Shown in pieces: positions 8,501 through 17,730 of a stretch of DNA of 24,305 nt. Source of the stretch: Chromera velia (Eukaryota > Sar > Chromeraceae); contig JAHBMJ010005966.1 in assembly GCA_018398765.1 (NCBI GenBank), positions 1-24,305 on the forward strand. The letters are read 5' to 3'. A program made the position numbers and the translations under genes. The notes beneath the pieces are model-generated. The model saw nothing but the letters and a program-made list of their open reading frames with translations. It ran no database searches and was not told the origin of the DNA. Within the stretch, counting starts at the first letter, position 1. The number at the start of each line of letters is the position of its first letter.

Positions 8501-11500
8501 CAACAGTGTTTATGTGTGTCACTGTGTGTGCTACCTCCATTGTCAGTCTCTTTCCCCCCCCAGACACATGCACTGGCACACACTTTTTGACTCGCAAAGA
8601 GGAGACCACAGAAAGGAGACCACAAAAGTGCAGGCCCCGCACCAAACTTCCTTCCTGTGCGACCCATCCTTTTTCGTTCCCACTCGTCCGTCTTCGCAAA
8701 TGCAATTCCGCACCGTTCTCACTGGAGATTCCTCATGCTTCTTTCAGAAAGAATATTCATGTACTGTGTTTGTGCGCCATACCCCTTTCATGCTCCAAGG
8801 CTGGAAGGGACGAGCGAGCAGCACAAGATGAGACGAGGCTCACCGATGCAGTTGCTCATCCACTGGCAGTGGTGGTCGAAGCGTTCCACACATCGGCCGC
8901 AGTCTCTGCAGTGCTTCGACGAGTCCGTTCTCCGAATCCCACACACAAGACACACTCTGCAAGAAGCAAACGCACATACGAGCAGAATTTCGAGAAGTGT
9001 ATGCACTCTTCAGAACACAAGACACGATGATTTTTTTCAGGAAACCACCGACCGACCTTCTGGTCCAGTAGAATTGGAGGCTGTCGTCGTCCGCATCTGC
9101 CGCAAGCTCCGTTACGCCTCTCGCGTATCCGGAGTCTAAACGAGACCGCCGACGCTTGGCAGCCTCGAGGAGGCCGTTTCGGAGTTCGGGTGTGAGTCTG
9201 TTGAGATCTTCCCGTCCCTACGCGCAGTCAAGTCAAGTAGAAATTGAGGAGGCAAATCAATCATATTGATCTCTGTCCGACATTGCCAGCACAATCGAAA
9301 GTCAGTGAATCTAATTGGCGGACATCGATCCTCCTTTGCAGAGGCGAAAGAGACCAGAGAGATAAGCAGGAGAGTGTGTCCGTCCGTCTTTTTGCCTCTG
9401 TTTATTTCTCTGCGTACTTTCCTTTCTGTCTGTGGGTCGGTCTGCTTTCTTGCCTCTGCCTGTACAATGATCTGTCGATGTACCTCACCGCCTGCCAGGC
9501 AAACAAAAAGACCGGCGAAGAAGCCACCAATAATTCCTTCTGGTTCTGCTCATTCCATTCACGCCCCCTTTCTTCCCCCTTTCCCTTCCCACCTTCGCTA
9601 TTCTCTTCACAAGACTTGCTGCCTCTTCACGATCCTGCGGCAACACCCTCTGGAAGAAGAAAGAAGCTCCCACTCCACCTGCCTCCTTCTCCTTCTCTGC
9701 AGATGCAGCTGCAGCAGACGAGGAAGAAGACGAAGAAGCGCCCCGGTCTCCCTTCTCCTTATGCGACTTCTCTTCTCCGACCTGCACTGCCCCACAGGAG
9801 TCAACAGTGGAGCAGCAAGAAAGCGCCCCCTCTCGACACACAGAAGAGGACAACGCTGAGTGAGGGACACCCGACGGCCCCTCGACAGCAGAAGGGGGAC
9901 AGGCAGGAAGCTTCCTGAGTCTCTCACCCATGTCTGCCGCGTTCCGTCTTCTCAGAAGCTTCACCGATTTGTCCTCTGCCGAAACGACAGAAGACCGGAG
10001 TGATGAGACCTCGGAAGAGAAACGGGACACACGCACGTCCTCCTGCATGACCACACACACATCCACATGCATGCATCCACGCAAACACATCTGCATCAGC
10101 ATGCACATACACGCACCCACACAGAGGCGTATAGAGATACCTGCAGAAAGGAAAGGCAGCGCCCCCTCTGCTGTGAGCACAAGGAGGATCCATTCTAATC
10201 GCACCCTCCTGACTTTCTTCTTTGTCACGTCTTTGTGTTAGTGGAAACTATGAAAGTCAGTCTTGTCCGCACAAAGAGTTCTTTCTGTCAACATCAGTTC
10301 AAACGAGCCCGTATGCCGATAACTTCATTCAAAAGATTCCTTTGCAAACCCACTTTGCCCTAAACCCCTCTGTACTCACCTGCTTTTCCTTCTCGTTCGC
10401 CTCTGGAGGCAGGGGCAACCTCCCGGGGTCTCCCTGGAGGGTCTTTCTGTGGAGGCCTAGAGAGAGGCCGGCAGAGAGAGAGACCATCAACGCCATCACG
10501 AGCATCACTCGGAAAGCAGGAAGGAGGGGACCGAATCCTCTGAACACACATATATGCACATACGCGCATGTGCATATGTACACACATAAACGTATGCACG
10601 TTTCTACTGAGAGTGTCAGCGACAAAGGGAAAATACAGTTAAGAAATGCAAAGAGCCAGGCACAAGAAAACGGGGAGTGGAGGAAGTGGGATTGCGCTGG
10701 GCGATCAGAAAGAACTTTTGCATGCAAGACGGGAAAAAGAGAAAGGGATAGTGTATTTGAACAAAGGTCTGATACATTCTCTCTCTGTGTGACTCTCTGT
10801 CTAGGCAGGACCATCAAAGCTCAATCTTGTTCTACTCTGCTCCCCCCATTCCTCCATCACTCCCAAATGCATTGTTGCAGAGTAAATCCCCTCTTCCCAA
10901 CGACTGAAATGACAGCACCCTTATGGAACCTACCTTTGCTCTACCAGTTCTATCGGTACCAGGAAAGACCACAGAAAGAGAACGTTGACGATATTTACGA
11001 AAGAGAACCACAACGCCTCCACATCCCATCCAAGCAGCCCCTCAGGAAAAGAACCCATCGACCGGATCTGCCACAAAACACACCCCAGACCCTTCCCCCT
11101 TGTCTCTGGGGGTTCTACAGCTAACGACCGCATCTGTGCTGCCATGCGTTCAGAGTCAAAGAAGCTTCCTGCCGCATCACAATCACACCCATTGTACACA
11201 CACTTCAGCACAGTTCCAAAAGTGACGCGTATGAACAGATGGGCAAAGCCAAACGTATAGGCCCAGAAGAGTCGTAGGGCAAACACAGCGGCAGAAGGCC
11301 CTTCAGTCTTTTCCCCTTTTTCTCCTTTCTTCTGAACCTCCCCCCCCTTCATTCTCATGAGAGACACCTTCCCGCCCCTCAGCAGCAAAGTTTCCACCGG
11401 AGAGAGCAGAGGAGGACTCCAACCTTCCCCCTCCTCCCCCTCCCTCTGTCGCCGTCTCTCCTGTCTGTAGATACACCGGAGGGCCCGACGCGTCTGGTGA

Positions 11501-11959
11501 GAGTCCCCAGGCCCCGGCAAATACGGGGCTTTCTGGTTCCACACGGCGCACCCCTGCAGACATCCCACGTCACCCCTGTCATCTTTCTTTTTCGCTTTTT
11601 CATCCTTCCCCCCCCGTGCCCCTAGAATGTTCACAAACGATCTCAGAAGGGCCCCAGCCTTCCCCCCATTGAGGACGTGGAGGGCCGTCCGACCGCTGAG
11701 GTCCTCTGCGAGGGGGTCAGCCCCCCGGATGAGGAGGAACTGTGCGGCCCGGACGTTGCCCTTGATACACGCCCTATGTAGGGGTGTTTTGCCCTCCGAG
11801 TCTGTGCAGTCCAGCGGGACGCCATGAAGGTAAAGCCACTCCATCATGTCTGCACGTGCATGCGTGGCGGGGGGGGGGGTCATACAGGTCAGGAATGCTC
11901 ATTTGTACGCACACGTAGACACAGACAGACTATATCGTCTTTTTCTCTTCTTTTCTTTC

Positions 11960-11991
<32 letters not shown>

Positions 11992-13496
11992 GGAACCGTC
12001 CTTTCATTCTCTTCTTTTCTTCTGGCGCGCTCTCAGTGGAAGAGTACCAGACAAACAGTCATAAAGACAGACATGCATACATTGTGTGAAGCATCTAACT
12101 TGCACAAGGAGCCACCACATCAGATCTAGGGTAAGGGAGAACAAAAGCTGAAAGAGGGTTGGGCTCATTTGAATTTTTCCCTAAGCGTCTGACAGACTCC
12201 CCATGCACCGACGGGGTCTGTGAGCAGATGATCGGCCTTCAGACTTCTTTGAGCCTCGAAAAAAGCACTTTCTTGTGTCTAATTGTCAACTTTTCCCGTG
12301 GAAAGAATGGGACGGATAAAACGAATGGGGCATTTCTTTCTGTGAGGCGGTGATGCGTATAGGGATGCAACCGATTCTTTCGCTTTTGGCTTCTTGTTTT
12401 CCTCTGTTTTCTCTTCTTCTCTTCTGCTGACTGATTGACTGACTCAGATGTTCTTTTTCTGTGGCAAGATGCATCGGTGTCTGTCCCCTTTCGTTCGGCA
12501 TGACCAGCAGGATAGGGCAGGCAGCTGTCAGAAGAGCAATTGCAGATGTGTGGTTGCCCAGGGCCGCCAGGTGAATGGGCAATTGACCGTCTCCGTTTCG
12601 TGCATACAGCCCTGCCCTGAGCTTCAGGAGCCCATCCACCACCTCTGCCTGTCCGTACACAGCCGCAATGTGCAGACAGGTGTTTCCGTTGTCGTCGGTG
12701 GCCTCCACGATGTTCGAAATAGAGGAACGCTCAGATGGGGGGTACAGGTGCTTGGTAGTGCGGTAGAAGGCAGGGAAGAAACGGTCGAGAGTCCCCTCAC
12801 CCCTTTGCTGCGGGAGCAGGTAGATATGCACGCACAAGCTTGAGAATCCTTCTTTTTCTTTTCTATTCTCATCAAGTTTTCATCGTGCCTCTCTACAGTT
12901 TCCGCCCCTTTCCTGAAATGGAATTTCATGTGTCGCATCAGATAAAGAGTCTCCTTTCGGCGCCTCTCTTGTTGTGCAGCACAAAAATGGATGACTCCTC
13001 TTACGCTTCACCCTTCCAGAGGAAGCACGACAGGGAGGGCAGAGGGGAGGAAGAGAGAGATGCCACTGCCGCCTTAGACCGGTGGAAGATATTTGAAAGA
13101 ATGCGAGAGGAAAACCCCTGTCTGCAGGATGGCAAACAATTTCCGAGTACCGGGGAATAGAGTCGAAGAGCGACAACGGACGCAAGAGACGGGAGGGGGG
13201 TCTTCAGTGTGTTGTTCATGAAGTGCAACACGTATCTCTCCTTTTTTTCTCTCTTGTGGAATCCAAAGAAGACAGGCGACTTACCCCCGCATACATCCCG
13301 TTCAGTTGGGACATCACGGCCTGCAAGAATAAAAGGACAGCAGCATAGAGTCAAGACAGAAGAACATATCGATATGAGAACACTGGGATGCTTTGGTGGG
13401 ACAAACCTTCCACTTCTTCTTGTGACAGTTCGTGAGCAGCGTTTGTCTGGCCGCTGTGGCCCCCGGCTGGAATCTCCGAGCAATATCGTCTGACAT
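5348..13496 (-). CDS. Ankyrin-repeat DHHC protein S-acyltransferase, 14 exons
   Basis: Minus-strand join: 13496-13407, 13320-13285, 13117-13005 (uncertain), 12807 or 12802-12444, 11849-10934, 10539-10380, 10042-9593, 9217-9057, 8956-8844, 8275-8184, 7872-7690, 7145-7093, 6765-6348, 5920-5348. Except around the third exon, all junctions agree in reading phase, giving about 1,240 residues. Ankyrin repeats lie at about 117-270, a charged linker at 275-385, and hydrophobic segments near 386-415, 476-500 and 511-533. The cysteine-rich domain covers about 763-803, with DHHC near 789-792, followed by hydrophobic segments near 805-829 and 869-891, a TTxE-like GITEYDT and a long charged tail. This is the layout of HIP14/ZDHHC17, AKR1 and TIP1 enzymes, which sit in Golgi or other membranes and transfer palmitate from acyl-CoA to cysteines, the ankyrin repeats binding substrates. 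It is longer than ZDHHC17 (about 630 residues), mainly through low-complexity linkers and the tail. Confidence 0.85.
6348..6765 (-). CDS. Acyltransferase exon 13 (charged linker and Cys-rich hydrophobic patch)
   Basis: Lys/Glu-rich low complexity with a run of about 14 acidic residues, then [20 protein letters not shown] and a Cys-rich continuation. The donor is TCA|GTGAGT inside a GTGA repeat; reading phase selects the first GTGAGT. Confidence 0.65.
7093..7145 (-). CDS. Acyltransferase exon 12 (TTxE-like motif)
   Basis: A 53-base exon, [17 protein letters not shown], acceptor GTGTTGCAG, donor CAG|GTCAGT. The [10 protein letters not shown] junction falls where DHHC enzymes have the TTxE motif just after the last membrane segment. 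This supports both the frame and the unusual donor. Confidence 0.7.
7690..7872 (-). CDS. Acyltransferase exon 11 (loop and last membrane segment)
   Basis: 61 codons, phase 0 on both sides. A basic loop ([17 protein letters not shown]) precedes the hydrophobic segment [20 protein letters not shown]. The donor is ATT|GTCAGT; a competing GTTTGT a little downstream has the wrong phase. Confidence 0.8.
7900..7965 (+). repeat. Alternating TG/CG tract in an intron
   Basis: About 60 bases of alternating pyrimidine-purine sequence, including six CG steps in a row at about 7927-7941, lie in the intron between acyltransferase exons 10 and 11. Confidence 0.85.
8184..8275 (-). CDS. Acyltransferase exon 10 (membrane segment after DHHC)
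   Basis: Acceptor GTTGTTGCAG, donor TGG|GTGAGT. It completes the domain with GLLNHRAF, matching the N-x-[RY]-[AF]-F signature, and enters the hydrophobic segment [18 protein letters not shown]. Confidence 0.9.
8278..8315 (-). repeat. (GTT)n tract forming a 3' splice-site region
   Basis: On the gene's sense strand this is a run of GTT triplets that ends directly in the GCAG acceptor of exon 10, taking the place of a plain pyrimidine tract. Confidence 0.75.
8468..8498 (+). repeat. (TG)n microsatellite in an intron
   Basis: About 15 TG dinucleotides in the intron between acyltransferase exons 9 and 10; the sense strand reads (CA)n. Confidence 0.9.
8844..8956 (-). CDS. Acyltransferase exon 9 (DHHC cysteine-rich domain)
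   Basis: Encodes [20 protein letters not shown] followed by [17 protein letters not shown]. The C-x2-C, H-C-x2-C-x2-C and DHHC-x-W-x3-NC pattern is complete, with zinc ligands and the catalytic cysteine present (about residue 792). Q replaces the usual P after DHHC. Acceptor TTCTTGCAG; donor TCG|GTGAGC splits the conserved glycine codon. Confidence 0.95.
9057..9217 (-). CDS. Acyltransferase exon 8 (lead-in to the DHHC domain)
   Basis: Encodes [20 protein letters not shown] and continues to [11 protein letters not shown]. The phase-2 donor AAG|GTCGGT joins the next exon to give FYWTRRVCLVC, the usual entry to a DHHC cysteine-rich domain. The acceptor reads GCGTAG, the only non-CAG acceptor in the gene. 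Confidence 0.7.
9593..10042 (-). CDS. Acyltransferase exon 7 (Ser/charged linker)
   Basis: Exactly 150 codons, phase 0 at both ends (acceptor CATGCAG, donor AAG|GTGGGA). The product is Ser/Ala/Glu-rich low complexity and ends RIAK. A stronger-looking donor (CG|GTGAGG, at about 9485) is out of phase with the next exon. The exon expands the cytosolic loop before the cysteine-rich domain to about 200 residues. Confidence 0.6.
10380..10539 (-). CDS. Acyltransferase exon 6 (membrane segment 3)
   Basis: Acceptor TGTTCAG (phase 2 entry), donor CAG|GTGAGT (phase 0). It encodes a hydrophobic segment [20 protein letters not shown] flanked by FGPLLPA and a basic/proline-rich stretch ending EKEKQ. Confidence 0.75.
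10934..11849 (-). CDS. Acyltransferase exon 5 (ankyrin repeats 3-5, linker, membrane segments 1-2)
   Basis: A 916-base exon. It finishes repeat 3, gives a full repeat 4 ([20 protein letters not shown]) and a partial repeat 5 (SGRTALHVL). A ~110-residue Lys/Arg/Glu/Gly-rich linker follows, then two hydrophobic segments, [20 protein letters not shown] and [20 protein letters not shown]. Donor AAAG|GTAGGT, phase 2. A retained intron inside the linker cannot be excluded, but the frame is open throughout. Confidence 0.8.
11961..11991 (+). repeat. (GACA)n microsatellite in an intron
   Basis: Nearly eight perfect GACA units in the intron between acyltransferase exons 4 and 5; on the sense strand these read (GTCT)n. 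Confidence 0.9.
12444..12807 (-). CDS. Acyltransferase exon 4 (ankyrin repeats 1-3)
   Basis: Carries two full ankyrin repeats, [20 protein letters not shown] and [20 protein letters not shown], and the start of a third, [12 protein letters not shown]. The donor GA|GTCAGT (phase 1) splits the third repeat; its second half, [14 protein letters not shown], begins the next exon. The joined repeat has normal spacing, which proves this junction despite C at intron position +3. Confidence 0.85.
13005..13117 (-). CDS. Acyltransferase exon 3 (uncertain)
   Basis: This model uses an acceptor ending GACAG and donor GTAAGA, reading [17 protein letters not shown] and on to FLWKGEA. It joins exon 2 in phase 0 and exon 4 in phase 2 if exon 4 starts at 12802. 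Two alternatives are open: a shorter exon from 13121 with donor GTCTAA, or direct splicing of exon 2 to exon 4 at 12807, which is also phase 0. A transcript is needed to choose. Confidence 0.3.
13285..13320 (-). CDS. Acyltransferase exon 2 (12 codons)
   Basis: A tiny exon [12 protein letters not shown] between a good acceptor (ATTCTTGCAG) and a consensus donor (GTAAGT), phase 0 at both ends, so it joins exon 1 cleanly. Codon content and both splice sites support it, but no family match helps. Confidence 0.55.
13407..13496 (-). CDS. Acyltransferase exon 1 (start)
   Basis: Starts at ATG 13496-13494 in the context GGAAAATGTC, the likely translation start. It encodes 30 residues beginning [12 protein letters not shown] and ending HKKKWK. 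The donor is AAG|GTTTGT in phase 0. An upstream non-coding or coding exon cannot be excluded. Confidence 0.55.
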
Positions 13497-14357
13497 TTTC
13501 CTCCCTTTCCTCTTTTGCTGTTTCGGTACCCCTGTCGATCTACCGCCCTGAAGTGGCTGAATGAGTCGCAATAGGACTCGGCGAAAAGACTGGGAAACGA
13601 CTTCAGAGCAAGAGAAATTGTGACGAGTGTGCTCAATTGGCACCGGCTTGTAGTGACAGCGGTGTCATGCAGCTGCTGTATGGGTTTCGCAAGCCTGTGC
13701 CAGTCTGTCATTAATACTGCCAGCTAGAGTTTCATGCTGGAAGGATGATCGAAGCTGGAAGGTAGAAGCTGCAATGCATTGCGACAAATTTCGACAATTA
13801 AGCCTCCATATAGCCTCCATGCATGGCCAATGCCTGCATGGCCATGCCTCATTCAGCCATGCCTCAGATTGCCTCAGTGGCCCATCCTGGCCCGCTGCTC
13901 CTGCGAAAGTCTTGCATGCGTGCATGCGCGCACGCCAGCTCGCTATAGCCGCGCTGTATCGGTTTGTATACGCCGACGAAAGTTGCCTGCATGCATGCAT
14001 GCGCGGCCGGTCAGTATGTACAAGGTCAGATGATTCTCGATCGATCCTTCGATCCTCAATTGGAACGGCTCATTGATCGAGCCATGCAGATCCAAAAGGC
14101 TTACAAAGATCGATCGTGAAGCCTGTATGCTCGAACAGCCTGCTGTCTGCATGGACCTGCATCTGTACGTGAAAGAAAGCTCTGATACATAGGAGTAGAC
14201 GGAAGTATCATCTCAAACGAGAGAACCTCCTGCAATCTTTTCTTTTAGCACTCTGCGGGGGCAGAGGAGCCCTCGCTCGGACAACCTTGATCCCTGACTC
14301 GAACAAGAGGGAGGGAATCACAAGAGATCCAGAGCTGCATATTGACAGAAAATCAAG
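13497..14357. promoter_or_regulatory. Shared intergenic region of two divergent genes
   Basis: About 860 bases separate the two start codons, so the promoters of both genes should lie here. The stretch has GCATGC and GCATGCATGCATGC palindromes (about 13914-14002), short GCCTCAG units (13843-13890) and GATCGATC palindromes. No TATA box or initiator can be assigned. A coding-like fragment lies at 14009-14119. The promoter role is inferred from gene orientation only. Confidence 0.4.
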
Positions 14358-14672
14358 ATGGGACGTGAGTCTCGAAAGGAGAAGGTTTTGGGGAAGGCAT
14401 ACAACATCGAGAAGAAGGTGGAGTATGTCCCCAAGAGCAAAAGACAGAGGAAAATTGTGAATCTCACAGCCGCCCTCACTCTAGTGACGGTGTGTGTCGG
14501 TCTGCTGGGGATGTTTGGAGGCAAAGACTTCGGCACTCTTCACTTCAAACGCTGGTACCTTGCCTTTGGCTCTCATATGGAGATCACGGTCTTCGTGGAC
14601 AGGGTGCAGCTGATGATGGACTGCAGGTCGCTGTGGATCCATCAAATGCCGGGGGTCCCCAAAGACTATAAC
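14358..14672 (+). CDS. Membrane protein exon 1
   Basis: ATG at 14358 in the context AATCAAGATGG. 105 codons with the first membrane segment. Donor AAC|GTCAGC chosen for phase 0; GGG|GTCCCC at 14655 is an in-phase alternative. Without splicing the frame stops six codons later. Confidence 0.6.
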
Positions 14673-15979
14673 GTCAGCCTAGTTGCCCTCTGACAGCTTC
14701 ACACTTGGACAAGAAAAGATGACTGCATGTTGCATCTGAAGACCTCAACATGTCCAAAAGCGCCGAAAACGTTGCCACAGTGCCTTCTTGCCGTTTCTTC
14801 TGTCACCTATCTGGTCCATTTTCTGATGTGATGGATGTGTCCAGAACTGCGTGCCTGTCCGGCTGGATGGCTGGCCGGATGGCTGACCTGTTTTAAAACT
14901 TGGATCGTGTATGGGATAGCAAGGTGGGTTAGCGGCCAAGTTGAAGTTTTCCCTCATACTTCCTCCATCCCTGGAGATTCGGACTCAAAGGCAACGAGAT
15001 AAGGAATGATAATTTATTGTCTGTGTACTCATCCTGTTCTCTCCTTGCGTGCTTATGCGCTCTTGTGCAGGAGCGCATCCAAAAAACATGCGACCATCTG
15101 GCCGACAAGGTTGACGGCCAATCGATCGTCAACGCTCGAGACGTCGCGTGTTCCTTCGAGGACGCAGCCATGTATCTGATCTCCCTCGGGTGCAAACACT
15201 GGCATCTCCTTTGGACCGGGTCTCTGATCCTCCTCTGCGGCTTTGCTGTGGGCGGGTTCATGATGCTCTGCGGAACTCTGGCGATCATCGTATGGCACTA
15301 TGTGTTTGGAAACGGAAAACACACACCCCTGCTTGCCGGGACCGTCAGTCTGTTCATTGGAGGGGCGATCATCATGCTGTCTGCAGTCGCGTACTGCGTG
15401 GTGACGTTGGACATCTCCTTCATGTTTATCGGGGGTGTCGTCGGGGGTGATCAGCTTTTGATTCCAGATCACAGAGCGTCAGTAAGTCCTTTAATTCCGT
15501 ACTGTTTCGTGGGAAGCGGAGGAGACAGAAAGTATGACACTGCATGCTTGCAAGTGTTCCTTCTCTCTTTTGTGATATTTAGGGTGAAAGAGCCCCTTCA
15601 AAAACTCAGATCAAAACACTGGGGGGACTGCTGTTTTTTTCAAAAACACACCACACATCTTTTGGATCGCATCTTTCTGGTTGTATAGGTCTCGCGATCC
15701 AGACAGACACAATCAGGCGACCAATCTCACAAAAGGTTCGAGCAGATCATCTCGCACACAGAGTGTGATTCGATGTAGTGAGTATTCAACGGACGCCCTG
15801 ACAATGAAACTCCACTGCACCTGTACTTGCACTGCAGTTCTCTTTGGACGGGAGCCTACGTGATGGTGGTCACTGGTGCGATTGGGCTTGTGAACGGCCT
15901 GGGTGCGCTGGCGACTCTGAAGATGCCTGAGGACGACGACGAGGACGAAGAGGAGGACGAGAGGCTCCTCAAGGCCTGA
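14358..15979 (+). CDS. Four-pass membrane protein of unknown family, 3 exons
   Basis: Plus-strand join: 14358-14672, 15071-15477, 15838-15979; phases 0 and 2 agree and give 287 residues ending in TGA. A basic N-terminus (GRESRKEKV, KSKRQRK) precedes membrane segment 1 (about 35-54, NLTAALTLVTVCVGLLGMFG). A ~95-residue loop with four cysteines (89, 112, 132, 146) follows, then segments near 150-180, 192-217 and 245-265, and a strongly acidic tail (MPEDDDEDEEEDERLLKA). The basic N-terminus and acidic C-terminus would both be cytosolic and the large Cys-containing loop external, as in tetraspan proteins. I see no tetraspanin CCG motif and no claudin W-GLW-C-C motif, so the family is unassigned. 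The first donor (AAC|GTCAGC) is the weakest part of the model. Confidence 0.7.
15071..15477 (+). CDS. Membrane protein exon 2
   Basis: Acceptor CTTGTGCAG at 15070. Encodes the Cys-containing loop end and two strongly hydrophobic stretches, LLWTGSLILLCGFAVGGFMM and VSLFIGGAIIMLSAVAYCVV. Donor GC|GTCAGT (phase 2), overlapping a GTAAGT four bases downstream. Confidence 0.75.
15838..15979 (+). CDS. Membrane protein exon 3 (C-terminus)
   Basis: Acceptor CACTGCAG. In the phase-2 frame it encodes the fourth hydrophobic segment, GAYVMVVTGAIGLVNGLGAL, and the acidic tail, ending at TGA 15977-15979. The competing phase-0 frame gives a short non-hydrophobic peptide. Confidence 0.75.
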
Positions 15980-17690
15980 GGAAGGGAGGGAGGGAAGGAG
16001 GCAGAAAAGGAAGAGAGGTCAGTCAGTCAAGTTCCGGGTAGCGATGATTCAAACGGCTACACGAAATTTAGACTTGTTTCAATGAGGGGGACAGGTAAGG
16101 CGATTAAGGGTCGGAGGAAGTGAGAGAAAGTGAGCATGCATGTCCCCCCCTGTTGCCGTGTGAGTGAAGATCTACTTGTCTCTTTGGACCGTTTCCTGTT
16201 CTGCCGAGTGCTTTCAGATAAGTCCATCCGTTCTGAGAGAGGCAGCTCGAACCTGAAATTGTAAACATTTTCTCTGCTCTCTTTCCGCCCTCTTTAGTGA
16301 TCTTCCCTTAATTCTCCTCATTTCATTTGATCAACTTTCCTTTCTTTCCTCCTCTTCCCCTATTTTTCGACCTTCATTGAAATCTCTTTGCTTGTTTTTG
16401 TCTTGCTCTTTTCCGTTTCTGCAGACACAAGAGGAGAAGAGAGCAACGAAAGCCAGAGGGTCGCTGTGTCCAGAGGGAACCATGCAGCGTTGCAAACAAT
16501 AGAGCAAAGAGAAGAGAACAGAAGAGAAGACATAGAAGTAGGAAGAGTGAAAAGCCAAATTTGACTGACAGGGCAGAGAGAGCGGGTGAACGTTCTGTTT
16601 TTTGGACAGCAAAGACAAAGAGACACAGAGCGCGCTAAGCAGAAAAACGGCATTGAGAAACAGACGATGGAAAGAAACACAAATGAGGGCGACATTTGAT
16701 TAAAGAGCAAACAGCGAGGGGCCTCATGGTCGATGGCGATAGATGCAAAGAAGATCAAAAGCAGATGCGTGCAAAGAAAATCAAAACCAGACACGTGCAC
16801 ATCCCGAGACGGAGAAGGAGACAACAAAAACTTATGTGCTCATGCCACGAAGACGGACCTAAAGAAGTTGACATGCAGTTGCAACACCAGTGGGTTTAAA
16901 TCTGAAGACGCTCGACCAATTTGATGGCACGTGTGTGTTGAAAATGCATCAGACAAATTCAGGCTTCATAACGACCCTACGGTGCAGGCACTTGACCTGC
17001 CTCCGGATCAGCAACTCGTAAACATTGCATGTTTGATCCCGCCGTCCTCTAATGCAATTTGCCTTCAGTCGCCGAATTTGAGTCTGCCCCACCGTCAAAA
17101 AACAGAAGCAATGAGTCACTCCAACACGGTGCATGGGGAAAAGACAAGATCATGCGCAAATTGAAGGAACGATCCAGAGAGTCACCACCCCTATCAACAA
17201 GAACAGGATCCCAATAGATCCCAACACAAGTGTGTGCAATGAAGCATAGAAAATGAAACCACAAATATTTAATCAATGATAGATTTGTGCAAAACGACTC
17301 AGATATTAGTATATTTTAATTTAAGTTACTGACTTCTCTAGTAATTTCTAGAGGTAATAAGAAAAAAGCAAAAAAAAAATCAAGTCTTCTTAAAATTTTA
17401 AAGATCAATTTAACTAGCCCTGTAAAAACTAGTGCCGCTATCACAAAGGTTGAAAGTTCTAGCGAAAGTTTTATTCTAGGTTTCATTTAACTTTTATTTT
17501 ATCCCCCCTGCCCCCCCCCTTCCCCCCCCGGGGCCCTCAACAACAAATAAAAACAAAAGAACTCATGGAAAGTTTTTTTTTTTTAATCACTCCGAGTCTT
17601 TGACTAGGTCTTTGGTCACCTTGAACTTTAAGTCTCTAACCATATAAATTTATGGCACTGTCAGGCAATACACCTTACAACTAATTATAC
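15980..17690. other. Intergenic stretch without a recognised gene
   Basis: Open frames at 16331-16924 on both strands are low complexity (Phe/Leu/Ser on one strand, Lys/Arg/Gln on the other) and lack splice or domain support. From about 17280 the sequence is AT-rich. A C-rich tract lies at about 17502-17537 and a T-run at about 17573-17584. Confidence 0.5.
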
Positions 17691-17700
17691 ACATATATAT

Positions 17701-17730
17701 ATGATTGATTGATTGATTGATTGATTGATG
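17701..17730 (+). repeat. (TGAT)n / (CAAT)n tetranucleotide tract at the LINE 3' end
   Basis: Seven tandem units, preceded by a short (TA)n run. On the minus strand this is (ATCA)n and lies about 280 bases after the stop of LINE ORF2, in the position of a LINE 3' tail. Confidence 0.8.

Noticed and set aside
9485..9592. Extension of acyltransferase exon 7 to the strong-looking donor CG|GTGAGG
   Set aside because: That donor is phase 2, whereas exon 8 must be entered in phase 0. The donor after 9593 fits.
16331..16924. Open frames on both strands after the membrane-protein gene
   Set aside because: Composition-driven frames (CT-rich on one strand, GA-rich on the other) without domains or supported splice sites.
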